This document shows positions 1-8,199 of a stretch of DNA of 64,000 nucleotides, one piece after another; within the stretch, counting starts at the first letter, position 1; each line of letters opens with the position of its first letter. The notes under the pieces were generated by a model. The model did no database searches and was not told where the DNA came from. It saw nothing but the letters and a program-made list of their open reading frames with translations. The stretch covers positions 145,292 to 209,291 of the forward strand of contig NZ_JAPJDL010000016.1 of NCBI RefSeq assembly GCF_026242055.1, read 5' to 3'. Made by a program: the position numbers and the translations under genes. The stretch comes from Lentzea sp. NEAU-D7. Its GTDB lineage: Bacteria > Actinomycetota > Actinomycetes > Mycobacteriales > Pseudonocardiaceae.

Positions 1-70
1 GGGTTTACCGCCGAGCAGTCCCGCCTCCTGGCGGGGCCCGGCGGGCGCGCGCCGGCCGCCCCACCCCGAC

Positions 71-784
71 TCAGAAGGCCTTGTCGACCGCGTCCGCGAA
101 CTCGCCCATCGACCCGAACTCCAGGTCGTAGCTGAAGTCCTCGGCCGGCTTCGGCGTCGCGCCCCAGCCGGGCCGGTCGTGCCGCCGGTTGATCCACACG
201 GACCGCAGCCCCTCGCGCTTGGCTGGCACGTGGTCGTGGAACAGGCTCTGTGCCACGTGCAGCAGTTCCGAACGCTCGATCCCCAACGAGCCGAGCGTGG
301 TGTCGAGTGCGCGGAAGTGGTTCTCGGCGGGCTTGTACGCGCCGACGTCCTCCGCGGTGATGATCGCCGCGAAGTCCCCGCGCAGCTGCCGGTTGCTCCC
401 GGCGAACCCCTCGCGGTGCACGTTGGACAGAATGATCAACTTGTAGTGGGAAGCCAGGCGTGCCAGCGCGTCCGCCGAGTCCGGGAACGCCGGCCAGTCG
501 GGCACGGACGAGCCCAGCCGCCACGCCCACTCGTCACTCACCTCGCGTCCCAGGTCGGCACCGGCCTGCCGGAACGCCGCGGCCAGCACGTCCGGGTACA
601 GCGCGAACTCGGCCGTCCCCACCTCGGCCTCGGCCGAGGCGTACGCGAGCAGCAGCTCCTCGTCGGACAGCGAGAGCCCTTGTTCCCGCGCCCACGGCGA
701 GAGCACCGCGATGAGCCCGGCCTCCCAGTCGATGAGCGTGCCGTAGCAGTCGAAGCTGAGCGCCTTGAACGTCGTCAGGTCCAT
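71..784 (-). CDS. HAD-superfamily hydrolase, haloacid dehalogenase type II-like
   Basis: A 237-residue HAD hydrolase. Motif I is the FDCYGTLIDWE stretch near the N-terminus, with the nucleophile Asp in D-C-Y-G-T; motif II is LSNVHREG (about residue 120); the conserved Lys is in YKPAENHF and the acidic motif is near the C-terminal third. Cytoplasmic phosphatase or dehalogenase; the substrate cannot be read from sequence. An upstream TTG at 793 would add three residues, but the ATG at 784 is preferred. It is divergent from a GntR gene whose likely operator starts 8 bp upstream of this ATG, so it is probably that regulator's target. Confidence 0.88.
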   Translation of the reverse strand: MDLTTFKALSFDCYGTLIDWEAGLIAVLSPWAREQGLSLSDEELLLAYASAEAEVGTAEFALYPDVLAAAFRQAGADLGREVSDEWAWRLGSSVPDWPAFPDSADALARLASHYKLIILSNVHREGFAGSNRQLRGDFAAIITAEDVGAYKPAENHFRALDTTLGSLGIERSELLHVAQSLFHDHVPAKREGLRSVWINRRHDRPGWGATPKPAEDFSYDLEFGSMGEFADAVDKAF

Positions 785-791
785 GACGCTC

Positions 792-813
792 AACTGTAGT
801 ACAGTTCAACTGT
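792..813. promoter_or_regulatory. Candidate operator of the divergent GntR regulator
   Basis: AACTGT-AGT-ACAGTT (792-806) is a perfect 6-3-6 inverted repeat, followed at 808-813 by a third AACTGT half-site. It fills the 53-bp space between the two divergent start codons. A -10 like TAGACT at 826-831 sits 6 nt before the GntR ATG, suggesting a leaderless message repressed by its own product. Confidence 0.6.
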
Positions 814-837
814 AGGGCAACTGGTTAGACTGGCTAC

Positions 838-1488
838 ATGTCAGCCCTGGACGGCCTTGAGGTGCGCCGCACCACCACGGCCCAGCAGCTCGCCGACGGC
901 CTCTCCGAACGGATCATGGCCGGCGCCTTCGGCCCTGGTGACAGGCTCAGGGAGAGCGCGATCGCGGCCGAGCTGGGCGTCGCGCGCAACACCATCCGCG
1001 AGGCCGTCCGCATCCTGGAGCTGACCGGTCTGGTGCGCTACGAGGTCAACCGGGGCGCGGTCGTCATCGCCCCGACCCCGGAGAAGATCGAGGCGCTCTA
1101 CACCGCCCGCGAACGCCTTGAGACGGCGGCGGCGCTCCGCACGCCGCGTCCCGAGCAGCTCGACGCGATCACCAGGGCGTTCGACGAGCTCACCGAGGCC
1201 GCCGCCGAAGGCGATACGAGCAGGATCGTCGATCGAGACCTCGCGTTCCACCAGGCGATCGTGGCGCTGCTCGACAGCACGAGGCTGGACGAGTTCTTCA
1301 CCTCGCTGACCGAGGAGCTGCGCTTCTACCTCACGGTGCTCTCGAAGTCCGAGACGCCGGAGGAGGTCGTGGCGCAGCACCGGGTCATCCTCGACGCGCT
1401 CCTGCTCGGCGACCACGACAGGGCGGTCGCCGAGATCCGGGCCCACGTCGACGTGAGCGTCGAGCAGCTCAAGCAGCTGCTCGGCTGA
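838..1488 (+). CDS. GntR-family transcriptional regulator, FadR/FCD subfamily
   Basis: A 216-residue regulator. The winged-helix GntR domain spans about residues 10-78 (LRESAIAAELGVARNTIREAVRILE is the helix-turn-helix region) and an all-helical FCD ligand domain follows to the C-terminus, with the metal-site pattern D-x3-H (VDRDLAFHQAI) and later histidines (AQHRVIL, RAHVDV). FCD regulators bind small carboxylic acids. The divergent HAD hydrolase and the shared inverted repeat between them suggest local autoregulation. The ligand is unknown. The mRNA is probably leaderless. Confidence 0.9.
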   Translation: MSALDGLEVRRTTTAQQLADGLSERIMAGAFGPGDRLRESAIAAELGVARNTIREAVRILELTGLVRYEVNRGAVVIAPTPEKIEALYTARERLETAAALRTPRPEQLDAITRAFDELTEAAAEGDTSRIVDRDLAFHQAIVALLDSTRLDEFFTSLTEELRFYLTVLSKSETPEEVVAQHRVILDALLLGDHDRAVAEIRAHVDVSVEQLKQLLG

Positions 1489-1491
1489 GAG

Positions 1492-3918
1492 CTACCTGCC
1501 CGGTTCGGTCGGCAGCGTGATCGGTGGTGGCTCGTTCGGGTTGCCGGGGCTGGGCGGCGGCTGCGACGGCTCCGTGGCCACCGGCGGTGGCACGTACCCC
1601 GAGCTCACCGACAGCGTGATCACCGTGCCGCGCAACGCGTTGCCGCGCGGCGTCTGGCTGACGACCGTGCCCTTCGGCTGCTCGGAGTTGACCGACTGCT
1701 GGCTCACCTTGTAGCCGGCCTGGTCCAGGATCCGCGTGGCGTCGTTGATCTGCTTGCCCACGACGTCGGGGATCTGGATCTCGCGGCCGCCCTTGAGGTA
1801 GCGCTGCTCCACCTGCGGCAGCGGCGAGGCCGGGATCGAGCCGTGCACCTTCGTCATCGTCTCGAACCACGTCTTGGCGGGGATCGTGCCGCCGAAGATG
1901 TTGCCGTTGCCGCACAACCGCGGTGCGGCGCCGATGCAGATCGGACGCGGGTTGGTGCCGTCGTTGAACGTCTGCACGGCGCCCGCGAAGTCCGGGGTCG
2001 CGCCGATGAACGCGGCCGACTTGTACTCCTCGGTGGTGCCAGTCTTGGCGATCATCGGGCGGGACCACTTGGCGGCGCGGGCGGCGGCCGCGGCGGTGCC
2101 GTTGCCGGTGTCGTCCTTGCTCATGCCCACCGCGAGGCCGTTCGCGAGACCCTCGGCGACGACCTGCTCGCACGGGGCCTCGTTGACGGGGACGGTCTTG
2201 CCGTTGCGGTCCAGCACCTTCGCGATCGGCGTGGGCGGGCACCACTTGCCGCCGCTCACGATGGTCGCGGCGACGTTCGCGAGCTCCAGGGTGGACACCG
2301 GCGCCGGCGAGAGCGTGAACGACGCGTTGCCGCCGTTCTGCTTGTAGAACTCCGTCTGCGAGATGCGGTTCTGTTTGTCCTTGGCCTTCGGGTCGGGCCT
2401 GGTGCCCTGCAGGTTCGTCGCCATCGTCTCGCGCATGCCCAGGCGCGAGGCCATGTCGACGACCGGGTCCATGCCCGTCTGCTCCTCGAGGATCACGAAG
2501 CCGGTGTTCGGCGACGTCGCGAGGGCCTGCTGCAGCGTCATCGAGGACGGGTACTTCGAGTCGAAGTTCGACAGGCAGTACCAGCGGGTGCCGGGCTCAC
2601 CGGTGCTCGGGCAGCGCTGGGCGCCACCCTTGAAGACCCTGGAGACGTGCGAGGTCGGCGTCGGGATGACGTTCTCGATGCCGAGGCCCTTCTCCAGCGC
2701 CGCCGCGGCCGTGAAGACCTTGTAGATCGAGCCTGCGCCGAACTTGTTCTCCACGCCGCTGGGCAGGTCGTACGTGGTCTGGCGCAGGTCGGACTTCAGG
2801 CCGTAGTCGCGGTTGGCGACCAGCGCGAGCACTTCGTGGCGGTCCTTGCCGGGCTTCACGATGGCCATCGTGTTGGCGATGCCCTCGGTGGTCTTGGGGA
2901 CGCCGGCCTCCGCCGCGGCCTTCGCCTGCGACGTGGCTGCTCGGTCCAAAGTGGTCTGAATGGTGTAGCCGCCGGTGCGCAGCTGTTCCTCGCTGAAACC
3001 CGCGCGCTGCAAGTAGTTCACGACGTACGAGCAGAAGAAGCCGTTTTCCGGACCGGCGCCGACACAACCGTTCGGCGGGGTGCGCACCGGAGTGGCGAGA
3101 CCCAGGCCTTCCTTCTTCGCCGCCTCACCCGCGTCGCGCGACAACTTGTCGTTCTCGACCATCCTGTCGATCACTTTGTTGCGCCGGTCCAAAGCTTTGT
3201 CCGGATACGCTTCGGGGTCGAGTGCTGACGGACTGTTCACCATTCCGGCGAGCATCGCGGCTTGTGGAACCGTCAACTTGTCGGGAGTCGTGTTGAAGTA
3301 AGCCTGGGCCGCCGCCGCGATGCCGTAAATGGTCGAACCAAAAGGAACGACGTTCAGGTACCGGGCGAGGATCTCCTCCTTGCCGAGCTTGCGCTCCAGC
3401 TGCAGCGAGATCCGGGCCTCGCGCATCTTGCGCGCGATGGTCTGCTCCTGGGCCTTGGCCTGCTCCAGCTTGTTGTTCCGCGCCACGACGTGGACCAGGT
3501 AGTTCTTGACGTACTGCTGGGTCAGCGTGGACGCGCCCTGCGAGACCGAGCCGCTGACCTGGTTCGTCAGGCCGGCGCGGATCGTGCCCTTCCAGTCGAC
3601 GCCCTGGTGCTCGTAGAACCGGCGGTCCTCGACCGAGATCAGCGCGGCCTTCATGGTCGGCGAGATCTTCTCGGGAGGCGTCAGCACTCTGTACTGGTCG
3701 AACAGGTAGGCGATCGGGGCCCCGTCCTTGTCCGTGACCGTGGTGATCAACGGGGGATCCGTCGTCACCAGGTCGGCCGAGATGCTGTCCACGGTGTCGC
3801 TGGCCCTGTTCGAGACGAGACCTGTCGCGCCCACGACTGGGAACAGCATGCCGGCGAGGAGAACCCCAGCCAGCAGGCACAGGCCGAGCATCTTGAGCAC
3901 GCCATTCCTGACTCGCAC
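1492..3918 (-). CDS. ponA2: Bifunctional class A penicillin-binding protein with PASTA domain (PonA2-type)
   Basis: 808 residues, GTG start. Order: short cytoplasmic N-terminus, one membrane anchor (about 8-30), GT51 glycosyltransferase with the catalytic EDRRFYEHQGVD motif (about residue 97), transpeptidase with S-x-x-K in GSIYK (about 397), S-x-N as SPN, and KTG in IAKTGTTEE (about 624), then a single PASTA domain starting at IPDVVGKQI and a Pro-rich tail. It polymerises and cross-links peptidoglycan at the outer face of the membrane. It is divergent from whiB4, the arrangement of M. tuberculosis Rv3682/Rv3681c, which supports the PonA2 assignment over PonA1. Confidence 0.95.
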   Translation of the reverse strand: MRVRNGVLKMLGLCLLAGVLLAGMLFPVVGATGLVSNRASDTVDSISADLVTTDPPLITTVTDKDGAPIAYLFDQYRVLTPPEKISPTMKAALISVEDRRFYEHQGVDWKGTIRAGLTNQVSGSVSQGASTLTQQYVKNYLVHVVARNNKLEQAKAQEQTIARKMREARISLQLERKLGKEEILARYLNVVPFGSTIYGIAAAAQAYFNTTPDKLTVPQAAMLAGMVNSPSALDPEAYPDKALDRRNKVIDRMVENDKLSRDAGEAAKKEGLGLATPVRTPPNGCVGAGPENGFFCSYVVNYLQRAGFSEEQLRTGGYTIQTTLDRAATSQAKAAAEAGVPKTTEGIANTMAIVKPGKDRHEVLALVANRDYGLKSDLRQTTYDLPSGVENKFGAGSIYKVFTAAAALEKGLGIENVIPTPTSHVSRVFKGGAQRCPSTGEPGTRWYCLSNFDSKYPSSMTLQQALATSPNTGFVILEEQTGMDPVVDMASRLGMRETMATNLQGTRPDPKAKDKQNRISQTEFYKQNGGNASFTLSPAPVSTLELANVAATIVSGGKWCPPTPIAKVLDRNGKTVPVNEAPCEQVVAEGLANGLAVGMSKDDTGNGTAAAAARAAKWSRPMIAKTGTTEEYKSAAFIGATPDFAGAVQTFNDGTNPRPICIGAAPRLCGNGNIFGGTIPAKTWFETMTKVHGSIPASPLPQVEQRYLKGGREIQIPDVVGKQINDATRILDQAGYKVSQQSVNSEQPKGTVVSQTPRGNALRGTVITLSVSSGYVPPPVATEPSQPPPSPGNPNEPPPITLPTEPGR

Positions 3919-3971
3919 GCGGGCCAGCGTACGCCGTACACGAACGGGTGAAGGTGATCAGTAAGTGCCGT

Positions 3972-3986
3972 TACTCAGCATGAGTA
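3972..3986. promoter_or_regulatory. Palindrome between ponA2 and whiB4
   Basis: TACTCA-GCA-TGAGTA, a perfect 6-3-6 inverted repeat, lies 54 bp upstream of the ponA2 start in the divergent intergenic region. It could be an operator for ponA2; no protein can be assigned to it. Confidence 0.35.
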
Positions 3987-4024
3987 GACATACGCAAGAC
4001 AGGTAACAGTCGGGTGACCCAGGC

Positions 4025-4053
4025 TTGGACAGGGAACCGAACGGCACTACAGT
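4025..4053 (+). promoter_or_regulatory. Probable housekeeping promoter of whiB4
   Basis: TTGGAC (4025-4030) and TACAGT (4048-4053) are separated by exactly 17 bp, a good match to a sigma-A type promoter. This predicts a 5' leader of roughly 100 nt before the whiB4 ATG. Confidence 0.6.
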
Positions 4054-4155
4054 CCGTCAACGTCCAAGGAAAGCAGCCGTAGCTCGAACGCTACGGCATC
4101 CGTGGCAGGGGTGTGGCGGATTTCCACATTTGGACAGCACTGAGGAGTGGGGGAT

Positions 4156-4446
4156 ATGAACCAGGGGGATTGGCGTATCAACGCTTCGTGCCGTGACGAA
4201 GAGCCGGATCAGCTCTTCGTCCGAGGTGCGGAGCAGCGCAAGGCGAAGCTCGTGTGCCTGGGTTGCCCGGTGCGCATGGAATGCCTGGCCGAAGCGCTGG
4301 ACAACAAGATCGAGTTCGGGGTCTGGGGAGGCATGACCGAGCGCGAACGCCGTGCTCTGCTGCGCCGCCGTCCGGACGTCGACTCGTGGCTCGAGCTTCT
4401 CGACAACGCACGTCAGGAACACGTCGAGGACACGAGGGTCGGCTAG
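4156..4446 (+). CDS. whiB4: WhiB-family Fe-S transcriptional regulator (WhiB4-type)
   Basis: 96 residues. Four conserved cysteines, one in ASCRDE and three in CLGCPVRMEC, are expected to hold a redox-sensitive 4Fe-4S cluster; the G-V-W-G-G turn and the basic tail (RERRALLRRR) complete the WhiB fold. The ATG at 4156 has a GAGGAG ribosome site 8 nt upstream and is preferred over the GTG at 4147. Position between ponA2 and the two ArsA-like ATPases is the same as for mycobacterial whiB4, a redox-responsive regulator. Confidence 0.92.
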   Translation: MNQGDWRINASCRDEEPDQLFVRGAEQRKAKLVCLGCPVRMECLAEALDNKIEFGVWGGMTERERRALLRRRPDVDSWLELLDNARQEHVEDTRVG

Positions 4447-4459
4447 GCGCAGCGGGCGT

Positions 4460-5584
4460 CTACTCGCCGGCGAGTCGACGACCTATCTCCCGCAGGCCGT
4501 CGAGGTCGTGCACGTCAGCAGGCAATGCGGGCACGCCGACCAGCGCAACGCCGGGGTGGGCACGCGTGAACCGGGCCAGCAGCCGCTTCTCACGATCGGC
4601 GACTGCCACCCGGTCCGCGTGCAGCCGGAGCACTGCCGCGGCGAGCGGCGCGTCACCGGAGCGGTCGAGGTCGTCCGCCGCCGCGACCGCCTTCGCCGCG
4701 GGCAGGTCGGTCGCGAGCACGGGATGCGTCCTGTTCGCGACGAGTCCGCACAACGGCATGTTCTCGGCGCTGAGCCGCTCCACGAAATAGCTCGCTTCGC
4801 GCAACGCGTCCGGCTCCGCCGCCGCCACCACGACGAAACCGGTGCCGGGCGAGCGGAGCAGTTCGTACGTGCGCTGGGCGCGCTCGCGGAATCCTCCGAA
4901 CATGCTGTCGAAAGCCTGAACAAAAGTTGACGCGTCCTGCAGCAGCTGGCCACCGACGATCGTCGACACGGCCCGCGTGAAAAGGCTGAAACCGGTTCCA
5001 ACGATCTTGAGCAGGCCGCGGCCGCTCGCCCGCGCCGGAGCCGAGAGCATCCGGATGAACCTGCCGTCGAGCACCGTCGACAACCGCTGCGGGGCGTCCA
5101 GGAAGTCGAGCGCCGACCGGCTCGGCGGGGTGTCGACGATGATCAGGTCCCACTCGTCCTGCGCCACCAGCTGGCCCAGCTTCTCCATCGCCATGTACTC
5201 CTGCGTGCCGGAGAACGACGAGGAGATGGTCTGGTAGAAGGGGTTCGACAGGATCTGGTCGGCCCGGTCGCGGCCCGCGTGCGTCAGCACCATGTCGTCG
5301 AACGTGCGACGCATGTCGAGCATCATCGCGAACAGCTCGCCCTTGGGCTCGAAGCCCTCCACGACGACCTCGCGCGGGTGGTTGTCCAGCTCCCGCAGGC
5401 CCAGCGACTGCGCCAGGCGCCGTGCCGGGTCGATCGTCAGCACGACCACGCGCCTGCCGCGTTCGGCCGCGCGCAGCGCCAGCGCCGCCGCCGTCGTCGT
5501 CTTGCCCACGCCGCCGGAGCCGCAGCACACGAGGACGCGCGTCCCCAGGTCGTCGAGCAGCGGGTCGAACTCGAGCTTGTTCAT
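4460..5584 (-). CDS. bagB: ArsA/Get3-like ATPase, second of pair (Rv3680/BagB-type)
   Basis: 374 residues. The P-loop is CCGSGGVGKTTTAAALA near residue 20; switch regions LTIDPARRLAQSLG and IIVDTPPSRSALDFLD follow. The Get3/ArsA signature lysine that precedes the GGxGKT loop is serine here, so the usual trans-acting dimer ATPase chemistry may be altered. ATG at 5584 overlaps the upstream ATPase stop by 4 nt, so the two are coupled and probably form a heteromer. The mycobacterial pair (BagA/BagB) has been linked to stress and metabolic detoxification; the cargo here is unknown. Confidence 0.88.
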   Translation of the reverse strand: MNKLEFDPLLDDLGTRVLVCCGSGGVGKTTTAAALALRAAERGRRVVVLTIDPARRLAQSLGLRELDNHPREVVVEGFEPKGELFAMMLDMRRTFDDMVLTHAGRDRADQILSNPFYQTISSSFSGTQEYMAMEKLGQLVAQDEWDLIIVDTPPSRSALDFLDAPQRLSTVLDGRFIRMLSAPARASGRGLLKIVGTGFSLFTRAVSTIVGGQLLQDASTFVQAFDSMFGGFRERAQRTYELLRSPGTGFVVVAAAEPDALREASYFVERLSAENMPLCGLVANRTHPVLATDLPAAKAVAAADDLDRSGDAPLAAAVLRLHADRVAVADREKRLLARFTRAHPGVALVGVPALPADVHDLDGLREIGRRLAGE

Positions 5585-6573
5585 CGGACTCCTGCCGCGA
5601 CCAGCGCCTCGGCCAGCTCGTAGAGCGCGGCCACGTCCACCCCGTCCGTCAGGTCCGGCAGCTCCAGCGTCGGCAGGTCCGACTCGCCGAGCAGTTCCTT
5701 GGCCTCTTGTTGTGACTGCACCCGGATGGCGTGCTCCACGGTCTCGTCGACCAAACCTTCGAGCGTGAACTCGTCGAGGGCGAGCCCGGCGGACTCCAGC
5801 CCCGCCCGCACCCGTGCCTCGTCGAGCCTGCCCTCGGCGGCGACCGGCAGCGACCGCGCGGGCAGCCGGGCCGGCTGGACCCGGTTCACGAGCACCGCGC
5901 CCGGCCGCAGGTCGGCGCCGTCCAGCTCGGCGACGGCGTCCAGGGTCTCGCGCACCGGCATCTCCTCCAGCAGCGCCACCAGGTGCACCGCCGTGTCGCC
6001 GGAGTGCAGCAGCCGCACGACGCCCTCGCTCTGCCCCTTGATCGGCCCGACCTTGGCGAGGTCGGCCATGGCCTTGGTGACGTCGAGGAACTTGACCACG
6101 CGCCCGGTGGGCGGCGCGTCCAGCACGACGGCGTCGTAGAGGTGGCGGCCGTCCGGCCCGGTGCGGTTCACGCACTCCTTGACCTTGCCGGTCAGCAGGA
6201 CGTCGCGCAGGCCGGGGGCGAGCGTGGTCGCGAACTCGATCGCGCCCATCTTGCGCAGCGTGCGGCCCGCGAAGCCGAGGTTGTAGAACATCGCCAGGTA
6301 CTCGAGGAGCGCGGCCTCCGCGTCGACCGCGAGCGCGTGCACCTCACCGCCGCCCGGCGCGGACGCGATCCGTTCCTCGGAGTAGGGCAGCGGGGCCCGG
6401 TCGAAGAGCTGGGCGATGCCCTGCCTGCCCTCGACCTCGACCAGCAGCACCCGGCGCCCGCCGGTGGCCAGGGCCAGCGCCAGCGCGGCCGCCACCGTCG
6501 TCTTGCCCGTGCCGCCCTTGCCGGAGACCACGTGCAGACGGGCTCGGGTCAGCTCCTCGGTCCACGACGTCAC
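5581..6573 (-). CDS. bagA: ArsA/Get3-like ATPase, first of pair (Rv3679/BagA-type)
   Basis: 330 residues with an intact deviant Walker A, VSGKGGTGKTTVAAALA (residues about 16-32), including the signature lysine. Later motifs are LLVEVEGRQGIAQLF and VVLDAPPTGRVVKFLD. Unlike arsenite-pump ArsA there is no adjacent ArsB and no obvious metal-binding cysteine triad. It is translationally coupled to the following ATPase (4-nt overlap at 5581-5584). Likely a cytoplasmic or membrane-associated targeting or transport ATPase acting with its partner. Confidence 0.88.
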   Translation of the reverse strand: MTSWTEELTRARLHVVSGKGGTGKTTVAAALALALATGGRRVLLVEVEGRQGIAQLFDRAPLPYSEERIASAPGGGEVHALAVDAEAALLEYLAMFYNLGFAGRTLRKMGAIEFATTLAPGLRDVLLTGKVKECVNRTGPDGRHLYDAVVLDAPPTGRVVKFLDVTKAMADLAKVGPIKGQSEGVVRLLHSGDTAVHLVALLEEMPVRETLDAVAELDGADLRPGAVLVNRVQPARLPARSLPVAAEGRLDEARVRAGLESAGLALDEFTLEGLVDETVEHAIRVQSQQEAKELLGESDLPTLELPDLTDGVDVAALYELAEALVAAGVR

Positions 6574-6617
6574 ACGTCCAGACTATGTGTGAAATCGGTC
6601 GGAGGTGGACTGGTCGG

Positions 6618-6869
6618 TCAATCCACCATGGTGAGGAAGAGAACGGCCATGGCGGTGGCGGCGACCAAGGCCCAGGCCACGACCGACGGCAGCCACAGCG
6701 CGATGCTGGCCGTGATGACGACCACGACCACCAGTCCGATCAGCCCGGCCTGGACGACGGCGACGCGCTGGCTGTGCTTGCGGTCACGCACCTGGGCCAT
6801 GGCGACGAGCACCATCACCAGCCCGCCGACCGCGAACAGGCCGGTGGCGATGATCCGCCAGGTCTCCAT
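6618..6869 (-). CDS. Small integral membrane protein
   Basis: 83 residues from the ATG at 6869. Three predicted membrane segments: IATGLFAVGGLVMVLVAMAQ, VVQAGLIGLVVVVVITASIA and VVAWALVAATAMAVLFLTM, with a short basic loop RDRKHSQR between the first two. A longer reading from 6923 adds a Gly/Arg-rich leader unlike a natural N-terminus. It lies between the ATPase pair (44 bp upstream of bagA, same strand) and the DUF4177 gene. No function recognised. Confidence 0.65.
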   Translation of the reverse strand: METWRIIATGLFAVGGLVMVLVAMAQVRDRKHSQRVAVVQAGLIGLVVVVVITASIALWLPSVVAWALVAATAMAVLFLTMVD

Positions 6870-6937
6870 GTGATCAAGGTAGCTCCAACCGCGCCGACCG
6901 CGCAGGCCCCGCTCGGGTGGCAAGTTAGGCTCCCCGC

Positions 6938-7093
6938 ATGACGAAGTGGGAGTACGCGACCGTGCCGTTGTTGATCCACGCCACGAAGCAGATCCTCGAC
7001 CAGTGGGGCGAGGACGGCTGGGAGCTGGTCACCGTGCTGACGAATCCGACCGGTGAGCAGCACGTCGCGTACCTGAAGCGGGTGAAGCCGTGA
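6938..7093 (+). CDS. DUF4177-family small protein (Rv3678A-type)
   Basis: 51 residues beginning MTKWEYATVPLLIHATKQIL. The W-E-Y-x-x-V start, followed by a conserved L-x-x-W-G-x-x-G-W-E-L-V stretch and a VAYLKR ending, is the pattern of the DUF4177 family. A TAGGCT -10 at 6926-6931 lies 6 nt before the ATG, so the message is probably leaderless. The stop overlaps the RidA GTG by 4 nt, giving a coupled two-gene operon. Mycobacteria carry the same pair. Confidence 0.82.
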   Translation: MTKWEYATVPLLIHATKQILDQWGEDGWELVTVLTNPTGEQHVAYLKRVKP

Positions 7094-7545
7094 GCACCTG
7101 GAGCAACCGCCTGAAGGAGCTCGGCATCGAGCTTCCCGGCGTCGCCGCCCCGCTCGCCGCCTACGTGCCCGCCACGCAGAGCGGCTCGTGGGTGTTCACC
7201 TCCGGCCAGCTGCCGTTCGTCGACGGCAAGCTGCCGGCCACCGGCAAGGTCGGCGCCGAGGTCTCCCCGGAGGAGGCCAAGCAGTACTCCGCGACGTGCA
7301 TCCTCAACGCTCTCGCGGCCGTGCACGCGCTCGTGGGGATTGACTCGATCAAGCGAGTCGTGAAAGTTGTCGGGTTCGTGGCCTCCGCCGAGGGCTTCAC
7401 CGGTCAGCCGGGTGTCATCAACGGCGCCTCCGAGCTGCTCGGCGAGATCTTCGGTGACGAGGGCAAGCACGCCCGGTCCGCCGTGGGCGTGGCCGAGCTG
7501 CCGATCGGCGCTCCGGTGGAGATCGAACTGATCGTCGAGGTCTGA
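7090..7545 (+). CDS. RidA/YjgF-family protein (Rv3678c-type)
   Basis: 151 residues of the RidA fold (TSGQLPFVDGKLPATGKVG, then CILNALAAVHALVG, then the C-terminal VGVAELPIGAPVEIELIVEV). RidA enzymes hydrolyse reactive enamine/imine intermediates from PLP enzymes. The arginine that binds the carboxylate in canonical RidA is not obvious: the C-terminal box reads RSAVGVAELPIGAPVEIE. It may therefore be one of the Rid subfamilies without classical deaminase activity. GTG start coupled to the DUF4177 gene. Confidence 0.88.
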   Translation: MSTWSNRLKELGIELPGVAAPLAAYVPATQSGSWVFTSGQLPFVDGKLPATGKVGAEVSPEEAKQYSATCILNALAAVHALVGIDSIKRVVKVVGFVASAEGFTGQPGVINGASELLGEIFGDEGKHARSAVGVAELPIGAPVEIELIVEV

Positions 7546-7585
7546 GTTCCCGGTTCGAGTTACGGGTTCTGCTGAAGGGTGTGAC

Positions 7586-8188
7586 ATGTCGGACACGTGC
7601 CACGAACTGCTGCTGCGGCTCGCCGGGCGCCTCCCGGACGACCTGCTGTGGCGGTACCGGGACTGGGCCGCGTCGGATGCGTACGCGGTGCTCGCGCGGT
7701 CGCTGCCGCGCACCCTTCTGCACGGACGCATCCCTCTGACCGATCACGAGCTCCGCCTTTTGCAGGACGCGCTGGTGCCCTACGGGGCGGAACCCGGTGC
7801 CCTCAGTTCGGTCAAAGGACTGGACGAACTGCCCGCCACCGACTACACCTTTTCCCCGGAATCACCCGATCGGGTGCCGATGGGGGATTCCGCGACCGTC
7901 GTTCTCGGTGCCACGCTGCGAGGCCGGCACGGGGTCGGTGAGGTTCGCTCCTGCTGGCGCATCGGTCCCTCCGGGATCAACCGCGTCCTGCTGGTGGCGG
8001 CCACGACCGGCCACGCCCGGCTGACCGGTGAGCTGCAGCGCGTTCTGCGGGCGTTGGGCGAGCACGACCCGTGCGTCGAGGTCATGTCGTCCGGAATGGA
8101 CCTTCCGCCCTATCACCGGGCGGCGTTGGCCGCATCCGAGCTGGTGTGCGCCGGCGCCGAGTCCGATGAGCACCTGGTGCTCAGCTAA
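7586..8188 (+). CDS. Conserved hypothetical protein, first of two tandem paralogues
   Basis: 200 residues, soluble, no recognised domain. An N-terminal helical half (HELLLRLAGRLPDDLLWRYR) is followed by a beta-rich half containing GEVRSCWRIG and VEVMSSGMDLPPYHRAAL. The same landmarks occur in the next gene (LLLSMAGRVDDAAL, SVRCVWR, VEVLTTGVQVSDYHAAAV), so the two are diverged duplicates. The gap to the next start is 11 bp, so they are cotranscribed. Function unknown. Confidence 0.75.
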   Translation: MSDTCHELLLRLAGRLPDDLLWRYRDWAASDAYAVLARSLPRTLLHGRIPLTDHELRLLQDALVPYGAEPGALSSVKGLDELPATDYTFSPESPDRVPMGDSATVVLGATLRGRHGVGEVRSCWRIGPSGINRVLLVAATTGHARLTGELQRVLRALGEHDPCVEVMSSGMDLPPYHRAALAASELVCAGAESDEHLVLS

Positions 8189-8199
8189 GGAGAGTTGAC

